NCBI RefSeq assembly: GCF_004011695.2
Contig: NC_082413.1
Span: 186,001-250,000 of the forward strand
Length of the DNA stretch: 64,000 nucleotides
Reading direction: 5' to 3'
Source: Ascochyta rabiei
Taxonomy: Eukaryota; Ascomycota; Dothideomycetes; Pleosporales; Didymellaceae
Shown here: one piece after another, positions 55,915-64,000 of the stretch
Numbering within the stretch: the first letter of the stretch is position 1
Layout: each line of letters opens with the position of its first letter
Program-made: the position numbers and the translations under genes
The notes under the pieces: generated by a model
What the model was told of the DNA's origin: nothing
Databases searched by the model: none
The model's input: the letters and a program-made list of their open reading frames with translations, nothing else

Positions 55915-58020
55915 ATGTCGACTCGTGCTCTGCTCGACCCGAACGATGAGGAGGCTCATAAGCAGGTGGACAGCGCCGAGGATACAGATGCCGCGAGCCA
56001 ACTCACCTTGCAGAACGTGCCGGACTCGGATTCTCAGTTTGACAGTAACGCTGTAGCGATGTGGGAGTATCGATACAGCTCGATCGCTGGTTTTGCAACA
56101 TATGTGCAATTCTGCATTACTGTAGGGTGTAGAGAATGCTTGCGCATCGCCGCATGGTTTTGGAGAAAGAGCTGGACTGCTGAGATGTGCAGCTTTGTCT
56201 TTGCCATGTCCTCGCTCGCAGGTCTTGTCGTTATCCTCTCAGTTCACGAAGGTAGGCCTATACCTGAATGGCCGCACCTGATAACTATCAACTCTGTCGT
56301 GTCTCTATTTGCGCTGTGCATGAGGGTCGGCGTGGGTGTCGTACTTGCAGAAGGTAGAGTAACTTAGTGTAGCTCACAAACCCCTCAATACTGAGCATAT
56401 TCAGGAATCAGCCAAACCAAGTGGCACTGGTTTGCCAATCCACAACTGCTTCACGACATGGAACGCTTTGATCTTGCAAGTCGCAGCGCTTGGGGTTCCG
56501 CACGTTTGTTGTACTTTTTTAGTCGAAAGGGAACTTTGTGAGTAGAAAACTCGTCAGCAAAACAATTTTCTGATCCAAGCAGTTATGTCACCGCTATTGG
56601 CGCCCTTGCCATGGTCATGGCATCGTTGACAGGGTTTTTCTCACAACAGGTCGTCCAGTTTCGGGATTGCCTCCAGCCAAATATCACCATGGTCCCAAGA
56701 GTGGCCAAGACTAATTCCTACCTAAGAGCAGGGGCACTTGCGGGATTCAACGTGACGCCAGACAGTGAGCCTTTCCTGGGCATGATAGCTGCTATCAACG
56801 TCGCTATTTTCCAGCCTATTGACGATTACACGAACAAGATTACAGAAAAGTGCACGAGTGGATACTGCACCTTTCCAGGAAACAACGGGACATCTTTCTC
56901 CACCGTAGCCGTGGGCCACACGTGCGAGAAGATCACCTCGCAAGATTCTATTACAACTCTATCTTCATCGTACAGAGATTTTGCATCAATAAGGGACGAG
57001 ACAGGCATCCTGATTGAACTCCAGCTCGGGAACGATGACATAATCGCCACACGAACAGTTCCAAAGAAACAAGGATTTCCAGCTTCATTGACCACCATAT
57101 ATGCTATTTACAGACCGCTGCGGTGGGTTCGCTGGGGTCCACAAACTGTCAGTTCTAACTCCAGCAATATCGAACTACTGAAGTGTTCGCTTTTCCCTTC
57201 TTTGAACACGTATGGAGTTTCAATCACAGGATCTGTCGTGAATGAAACCTTAGTCGAGAGCAGACGATTGGAACCTTACCAAGAGAAGAGAATGTCTGGG
57301 GGAAACAACTATTCTTTTCTCACAGCAACGACGCACACTGTACGCAATGGTGTACGGGTAGACTGCAAGCCATCCACGAAGTCGGACAATTGGCTTTCCG
57401 AATACCATAAGCCAACCAAGCTAGATAATGGGACCATGCAATACGACGATGAAGCATTGTTCTATCCTGCGGACTGTCTCTGGGGCTTCGGAGACGCTGC
57501 AGCAACTGGAATCAGACGTTATTTCAGCAACATCTTCGACAACCAGACGCTAACATTGACGGAGCTCCAAGAGACCAAGTACGCTTCGATCCACTTACGT
57601 CAACTGTGGCAGAACGAGAGCATGGTATTGCCGAGGGTAGAGCAGGTTATGGGAGACATCTCCGCGGCAATGACCGCGGTGGTTCGCACAGAGGGGGTTG
57701 AGGGTGATATCTGGCACCTGAAGGGAACCATGTTGTCCAACACAACATGCGTCGACATTCAATGGCCTTGGCTGACTTTTCCTCTTGTCACTATCGCGCT
57801 CACCGGAATTTTTCTTCTGTCGATTGTGCTCGAAAATCGCAACATTGCAAGTGACAGATTGTGGAAAAGTTCGGTCCTTGCAACACTGTTCTGCGAGGTC
57901 GAGCACGGTCGCATGGACGAGACCAAAACTATCTGTAAAGAAGCGATGATTGATATGGCGAAGTCTACGAGTGTCAGTGTCGAGGGTGGCAAGGGTACCC
58001 TGAAATTGATGGCACGATGA
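55915..58020 (+). CDS. DUF3176 membrane protein
   Basis: Three exons: 55915-56353, 56405-56537, 56580-58020; 670 aa, introns 51 and 42 nt. After a polar N-terminus come helices FVFAMSSLAGLVVILSV and LITINSVVSLFALCMRVGVG, then the DUF3176 signature EGISQTKWHWF and LHDMERFDLASRSAWGSARL. A third helix is followed by a large Asn-glycosylation-rich exterior region (NGT, NSS, NET, NNYS, NQT, NES) with a CTSGYCTFPG motif. It ends with a membrane helix (PLVTIALTGIFLLSIVLENR) and a short cytosolic tail. Function is unknown; the family is multicopy in fungi. Confidence 0.9.
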
Positions 58021-58826
58021 GTCAACACATGACCGCGGCAGATTATCTTCGTGGCTCAATTTTTAGCGGATTTTTTTCTGTTATCTCACAGGTTAGCCGC
58101 CTCATACAGCTTCTTTGAGCCATCCAGCAGCCTTAGCTGCAAGATAAGACGAAGCCTTGCGCTGACTTCTAGGCCTCGACGTTTACATTATCAATTACAT
58201 CTTTAAATCCTGATAGGGGTATTTGTTGGCGCATTCCTACTCGGCGTTGTAATCGTCTTTGTGTCCTCAAAGATGAGACATGCAAAAGCTCAGACAAGCG
58301 CCTAAGAGGCTACGAAATCTGAGGCTACGAGGTTTGAGACGTCATAGGGAGATAGGTTATCACGATGAAGCACGAGCAGAGCGCAGACGGTTTTTAAAGG
58401 CGCTCGTCCGATCTTGAGATGATAGATTTGTTTTCAGCGTACAGCCAATCGAGTGCAGATGCACGAGTGGGCAGACAAGTACAAAATTCCGATAGTTGCC
58501 CTGAAATAGTCACACTCTACCCTGCATCCTGTCAACCAGACTGTCACGTTCATAATTGACACATACAAGTAGCCAACCAGAAGCTTGCATCGCTTGTGAC
58601 ATATGTCTAGCAGAGGGAAATTGAAAAGCAGGATAGACGCATAATTTCTGCTAAGCACCAATAGGAATTCATAAGCAGGGAAGTATGTCTAGGTATTGAG
58701 TTCAAGATTCGTAAAACTACCCAAGCTTTAGGTCTCAGCCGTCATAGCCCAGGTGTGCTGAACAGACAGCTGGCTCACTCCAGTGCACATGGTGGTGCGT
58801 GCTTAGCGTAAGAGTCAAATTCCGTG
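58021..58826. other. Intergenic with an orphan hydrophobic exon-like stretch
   Basis: No complete gene. At 58218-58305 a frame following an AG reads IGVFVGAFLLGVVIVFVSSK MRHAKAQTSA then stop, which would suit a terminal transmembrane exon. No compatible upstream exon was found. Confidence 0.35.
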
Positions 58827-59733
58827 TCACAATGATGGTAAAAACAAACCGTACGATCTCTTTGCCTTCCTTATCCCTGTAAAACCAGTCTCCATTCCCC
58901 TGACTCTGTCAATCACTCTTTCGTGGTGTGTTCTTCCCAAACATATTTTTTCCACCTCGTCATCACTCATTTCTTCCTCCCCATCATCGCACTTGGGAAC
59001 AAAGTGTCGGTCATGATCCTCATCCCTTGCATGCTGGTAATTTTCGCTACTTGGGAAGCATGCTTTGTGCTTTTTGCAGCCCGAGTTGTGCTCTGCGTGA
59101 CGTTGATCACATTCGCTATCGCCCTTCAACAACACCATACAGTAGGTGCATTGCTGGCGGTCGTCGACACTAGGCACAGGGTTCGGAGCTATTGAAGGAC
59201 TTAAGACACCACTGCTCAGACCTGTGATGTAGCCATCACATTCTTCGCTGTCATAGCTGTGGGATGACGTAGGATTAGCTGTGGGTAGATGTGTCAGTGT
59301 TGGAAGCTGTCTGTCTAGTCAACAGAAGTCTAACACCTAGAGTGCTCAGCGTGTTGTCGTAATGTACGTTGCAGATACGGGATTTATGGAGCCTGTTTAC
59401 GCCGCAGTACTTGCAAGAGGAATCTGTTGTTCTCTGCCGGAATTGACGTCTTTGGCAGCACTCGGCCGTCTCAGAGCCAATGGTGTGGAAATTGGTACTA
59501 CACCTTTGCTGCCATAGTAGAGTTTGAGTTGTTAGCGATTCGCTTTGCCACTGCGGAGTGGCTAAAATTAAAGTGACAGACTTGTTACGTAAATGAGAGT
59601 TAAGTTCTTTGAACAGCTGGAAAGTGCTCTTGAATATGCCTTTGGGCAGCTCAAGAAGCAGCGAGGCTAAACAGGTTGTTTGGTTTACTGGAGCGTAACT
59701 TCGTCTAAGGCTGCTCATGGAACAACACGCCAT
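58827..59733 (-). CDS. Cys/His-rich, possibly zinc-binding protein
   Basis: Two exons: 59733-59337 and 59278-58827; 282 aa. The 58-nt intron (GTGTTA...CACTGACACATCTACCCACAG) joins DNTLSTL to ANPTSSHSYDSEECDGY. Two similar Cys/His groups occur: CKYCGVNRLHKSRICNVHY in exon 1 and CTYCMVLLKGDSECDQRHAE HNSGCKKHKAC in exon 2. They could each bind zinc. An acidic stretch (CDDGEEEMSDDEVE) and a basic tail follow. No named domain is assigned, and an upstream exon is possible. The intron is inferred from matching phase and signals. Confidence 0.55.
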
Positions 59734-60157
59734 TAGTTCCAGTCATAAGAGTTCTATTTTAGTCTTGCTTTTATGCAAGCGTTGGTATTTGAAATTCATC
59801 AAGGCCTCTTTTACCGTGTGGATTATCGACGGAATCTCATCTCATATGAGGCTGAGAGACCATCTAGTCAGTGTGACACCAGTTAAAGCATTAGTGTATA
59901 ACTCAACCCATTGGTGGATAAATATTCAATAACCTGCCAAGTTGGAGTAGCAGCCTACCTTTACTTCTAGCAGACGGATGTCAAACGTGACCCTACTGGA
60001 TCCTGTATTAGGCTCTTCTATAAGCAAGCTGATGCAGGTTGCAGTTTCCATGTGGTCAGTCATTCCCAGCGTGTGGCTAGGGTGGAGCTCGGGATCCATG
60101 TGTATGATACTGTTATTCAACTATGTACAAGAATCGACTCTCTCCTGAACCAAAACT
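59734..60157. other. Intergenic, no gene seen
   Basis: AT-leaning DNA between the 3' side of the esterase gene and the 5' side of the Cys/His-rich gene, both on the minus strand. Confidence 0.45.
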
Positions 60158-61290
60158 TTACTTGGTGCACTTCTGCGTACCCAAAAACTTGACCACACTC
60201 GCAGCCGTGGCGTTGTGAACCGGGAAGGTAGGGTGCAGCTCGTTGAGCCATAGGTACTCGTTGACGGCGTACTGGCAGCTGGGGTCTTTGGTGTACCATG
60301 TTGGCGTGCCGCTGTTGTTATGTCAGCACATCCTTTCCAAATGAATATTTCGAGCAGTATACATACTTGGCATATGCGGCGCAGTACGAGGTGACGTTCT
60401 TCAAGCCCGCGGTCTGGGGATACGCCTTGGGGTTCGTGATGACATCGTTAAAAACCTTGTATGTGTCGTGCACGAACAGGTTAGCGTCGGTGTGGGTTTT
60501 TTTGAACGCTGTGGTCATGGCGGAGAGGCGCTTGTTCCAGTCTGCAATGACCTTGCCCTCGGTCTCAACAGAGTAGCCGCTATCGTTCTTGCTCAAGGTG
60601 AGAGGCGCAAGCTGAATTGGTGGAACGGAGAGGAAGAGGAAGTTTCGGGCACCAGTCTTGTAGACTTGGTCGAGCAGACCAGTGTAGCGCGTGAAGATGG
60701 TGTCATAGAGAGTGGCATTGTTGAGCCACCATGAGTTGCCTACGTCGTTGATACCGATGAAGAAGGCGAAAAGAGAGTCCTTTGCTGCCCAAGGCGTATC
60801 CTTGGGGTGCGATCCGTAGCGTGGGAGGAATTCGGTTTGGACCTGGTCCTTCAGACTGAGGACTGTGGGAGCATAGGGGGTCACGAGGGCTGAGTCGACT
60901 GTGGCGCCGCCATAGGCCATGTTGTAGGTCTTTACAAAGCTGGCGTTGTACGTAGTGGTTAGGAAGCCGACCCAGTTAGGACCGTTGGAGGATGTGTATC
61001 CACTGTAGGGTGTTTAGAAGATAGTGATTGAAGTGAGGGTGCTGATGCATACGGGTAGGCAGGGTTGCCGAATGGATTCGCAGCATTGGGCTGTGTGCCA
61101 TTGACGTCGAAGCCGGTCTGAGTGTAGCTATCTCCGCTGAGACTGGTTAGTATGAGAACAGTCTATCATCTTCATAGAACTCCTACAATACGAAGAGGTT
61201 CTTGACGTTCTTCCAGGACGACCAAGTGCATGTAGGAGCTGCGACAGCCGAAGCAGCCAGCGACAGTATGATAGACGTTGACTTAACCAT
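60158..61290 (-). CDS. Secreted SGNH/GDSL (CE16-like) esterase
   Basis: Four exons: 61290-61187, 61136-61053, 61002-60367, 60311-60158; 325 aa, introns 50, 50 and 55 nt. A signal peptide ([19 protein letters not shown]) precedes block [12 protein letters not shown] with the nucleophile Ser38. GGATVD and the block III motif [11 protein letters not shown] follow. Near the end [11 protein letters not shown] gives the catalytic His301; the usual D-x-x-H Asp is Asn298 here. Family members such as CE16 acetylesterases remove acetyl groups from plant cell-wall oligosaccharides. It is secreted and may be N-glycosylated (NAS, NAT, NGT). Activity is uncertain because of the Asp-to-Asn change. Confidence 0.88.
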
Positions 61291-62795
61291 GATGTTGAAG
61301 ACGGGCTGAGATACTTAGACAAGCTCCAGCCGGTTCTTGGAAGGGAACAGACATCTCTATATACGGTATGAGACTAAATAACAGTACCTGACCACCATCC
61401 AGGATCACGGAGAGCCGGGACCATGCAGGTGCGAAACAGACGAATAGATTAAGTTAGATCACCGTAAATTACCCCACATAGTGAACTACTGCATCGGAAC
61501 AGCTCCGTCGATGTCACAAGTGCGCTGGAAAGCGTTGCGCTAGGCTGATCTGAACTGCCGCTGTCTGCGTCTCTCCGCTCCTGAAGGGGCATGGCTCGGT
61601 CCGGCGGGAGCACGTTGTTGCAGCGGTGTTGCCTGGACGGGCATCAGCGGCGTGTAGAGCAGTCGCACTGATGAGTGAAGTCAGAATCACAGGGTTTGCC
61701 GGATGGAGGGAAGGCTTTTGTGTTGTTGTCGTCGTCGTCATCGGGGTTGCTGACTAAGAGGGATTGTGATGGCCAATCAGGACGTGGCTGCTTTCTTCAC
61801 GGCAGGAGCGACGGAGGTCCTTAATTTCCACGCCGCCGTCATGTTGGCATCGTGTGTATTTTCTTGGCTTCGTCGTGCTTCGTGCGAAGTAAAACACGGC
61901 GCACCTGATCAGTCTGTGCGAAAACTCGTCCTTCCTGAGCTTCCGGCTGTCGCGTGCAGGCATGAGGCTGAAAGCGGAACTCGGCCACTCGGGAAGTAGT
62001 AGCTTCGTCGACTTGGACCAGCGGCATGCCGGATGGATCGGAAAGATGTGTGAAAACCGAGGCTGGAACGAGGCTTCTTCTCAACGCTGTCTGGAATGTT
62101 CGAACGTCATCAGATACACACGGGACTTTAGGCAAGCGACGATTGCCAGGATTGAAGAAGCCGCTGAGTGTTGCACACTGGCAACGTGCGACGAATACTA
62201 GACGTTGGAGTCGGTCGAGGTTTGCGCGCTGTGGCGCTCAGCCGGAGTGCGTAATGGAGGTGGCTGATGTGCGGGAGGCGTACTTGGCAGGGCTGAAGAA
62301 TGGCAGGTGCTCCCAGCCTTCGTGTACCACAGCGTATAGGCGTGCAGGATATACGCAGGCGTACTGGTCTACCCACAATAACTTGAATGACATGTGTTTG
62401 GTGAAAACGATCGATTCGGTTCCAAGACAGCTTCACCGTTCTTCGTCCCTCGGCCGTACCACGTCCGTAATCCAGGTTTCCAGTGGCTTGCTATCGTGAA
62501 GCTGCCATTTCCGACTGCATTGCCCGAGAGCCCGCGCCCGTATATCCTCACCTCGCTGCTGCCATGCCCGGCTGCTGAGCCATCTTTTTGTCGTCCATCG
62601 CCGCCCACGGATTCCGCCTTGGGCGTGCATTGCTGTTTTTGGTTGTGAGTCGTTGGTTGGTAGTTGTTAGGCCCCAGTACCGAGCGCCAGCGCGAACACC
62701 TACCTGCACGGCCACAGGAAAGAACGGCGAGTCGCAAAAGCGCAGGCCTTGGACACTGCCCACATATTCACATACTCACATACCACCTCTACAAC
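61291..62795. other. Long intergenic region, no supported gene
   Basis: 1.5 kb between divergently oriented genes. Open stretches of up to about 157 codons (62026-62499) overlap antisense ones and carry no recognisable sequence. It should hold both promoters. No element could be pinpointed. Confidence 0.45.
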
Positions 62796-64000
62796 ATGGC
62801 GGGTATGGAGAACATCGAGGTGCACAGCAAGGTACGTCTGCCGTGCTAGTCCGTTGTTCGAGGCTGACCTAGCTGCTAGTCGTACCTCGTCCGCTGGGTC
62901 GACGTCTCTGCAGGGCACACCATCTCCTGGAGCATCCAGCCGCACAAGAAGTCGCTGAACTTTGGCATCTTCAAGCACCCCGGCAATGCCAGCGCCGCCT
63001 CCGCCGCCACCGCCGCCACCGCAACCCTGCCCTCGGGCACCACCTTCGACCACGCGCCCTCCACGCCCTCCACGCCCGCGCTCGAGGTGCCCTCGGGCCA
63101 CACACGAGCACGCGGCGCCTCAACGTCAACGTCACGCAATGAGAGGACGTTTGTCTTGGAGAAGCTGTCAGCCATTGGGCTGAAGCAGGTGCACTGGCAG
63201 GGCAAATGCGAGGCCGACATGGTGTCCATGGGCACCTACGCCGTTCCCCAAGGCGAGGGCGGCATGTACGGCCTGGTCTTCGACAACACCTTCTCCAAGA
63301 CCGTTTCCAAGACTGCGACCTTCGTCCTTATGACATACCCCACCAACGCGCCCCCCAAGTCAGGCCACCACATGCACTACGCCCAGGCAATGGCAGGAGC
63401 CAGCTCCACCAGCCTCACAAAGTCAAGCCCCTCGATGGGCCCTGTCGAATCCTCCGAGTCACTGCCGCAACAACTCGCAGAGCGACCGCGCTCCATGCAC
63501 GACAAGCCAAAGCCAGCCAGCGTCTCCAGCTCGTCCTTCATGACCGGCGTGCTGCAGAAAAAGAGGAGGAAGCGGAACCAAGGACATGCGAGGCGCTTCT
63601 TCTCGCTCGATTTCACCACCTCGACCCTCTCCTATTACCGAAACGATCACTCGTCAGCTCTGCGTGGAGCCATACCTCTGTCGCTCGCAGCGATCGGCGC
63701 CAACGAAGAGAGCAGGGAGATTTCTGTCGACTCTGGGGCAGAGATCTGGCACCTCAAAGCGAACAACGCGGCAGACTTCAGAAAGTGGAGAGATGCACTC
63801 GACAAGGCTTCCCGATCAGCAGTCGCCACAGCATCACCTACCTTGCAGATCGAGGACAGCCCTTTCCAGCCGTCTGCGCACACCCACAGTGCAGTCGAAG
63901 ACAACGAGTGGGCCAGGGTGGAAGCCCTCGTAGGCAGACTCGCAGGGACAAGAGATGCTGTACGAAGATTAGCCCAAGACACAGATCCCAAATATGGCCC
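62796..64000 (+). CDS. OSH3: Osh3-type oxysterol-binding protein (5' part)
   Basis: Exons: 62796-62831 and 62880 to beyond the window; the visible 385 residues are open to the end. The 48-nt intron (GTACGT...GCTGACCTAGCTGCTAG) follows MAGMENIEVHSK. The N-terminal GOLD domain (SYLVRWVDVSAGHTISWSIQ PHKKSLNFGIFKH ... YGLVFDNTFSKTVSKTATF) is followed by a Ser-rich linker. The PH domain starts at about residue 250 (SSFMTGVLQKKRRKRNQGHA RRFFSLDF ... ADFRKWRDALDKA). GOLD plus this PH type is diagnostic of Osh3, a lipid-transfer protein at ER-plasma membrane contacts. The lipid-binding ORD domain and FFAT motif should lie past 64000. Confidence 0.9.

Overview
The window is nuclear DNA of a filamentous ascomycete (Pezizomycotina; a Dothideomycete such as a Pleosporales species is my best guess). 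Genes carry short introns (40-69 nt, one of 144 nt) with fungal GTRNGT / CTRAC-CTGAC / YAG signals. Families include Mrc1, Rtf1, Osh3, rhodopsin-domain, DUF3176, DUF6536 and 2EXR proteins and a siderophore N-acyltransferase. GC-balanced gene blocks alternate with AT-rich, TpA-rich blocks that lack open frames, as expected after repeat-induced point mutation (RIP). I assigned exon structures by reading frame and splice signals only.

Layout. 1-2.8 kb: RIP-degraded AT block with a telomere-like CCCTAC tract and decayed tandem copies of the tail of the next gene. 2.8-8.9 kb: a large low-complexity protein gene (minus), divergent from mitoribosomal MRP10 (plus), then a 57-bp minisatellite and a single-pass secreted/membrane protein gene. 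8.9-11.5 kb: second AT block, starting with a mutated copy of the preceding gene's tail and holding a dead Ty1/copia element. 12.4-18.4 kb: mitochondrial MnSOD, divergent siderophore acyltransferase, adenylosuccinate lyase, and a third set of mutated tandem tail repeats. 20.3-26.5 kb: coiled-coil hypothetical, intronless GH43 glycosidase, MOSC/mARC-like protein, Q-rich C2H2 zinc-finger protein. 28.9-35.8 kb: housekeeping block with Mrc1, Coq7 and Rtf1.

36-59.7 kb is gene-poorer and more accessory: a rhodopsin-domain 7TM protein, a DUF6536 membrane protein, a head-to-head pair of AIG1-like P-loop GTPases, an amino-acid permease, decayed 2EXR and PD-(D/E)XK-like genes, a multi-TM protein, a DUF3176 protein and a Cys/His-rich protein. 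60.1-64 kb: a secreted SGNH/CE16-like esterase, then the 5' part of an OSH3-type oxysterol-binding protein that runs off the end.

No pathway cluster is evident. SOD2, COQ7 and MRP10 are mitochondrial; Mrc1 and Rtf1 act in replication and transcription. The most unusual features are three independent cases of tandem duplicates next to a gene's 3' end that carry C-to-T/G-to-A changes, and the divergent AIG1-like GTPase pair. I found no credible tRNA or rRNA gene and no CRISPR.
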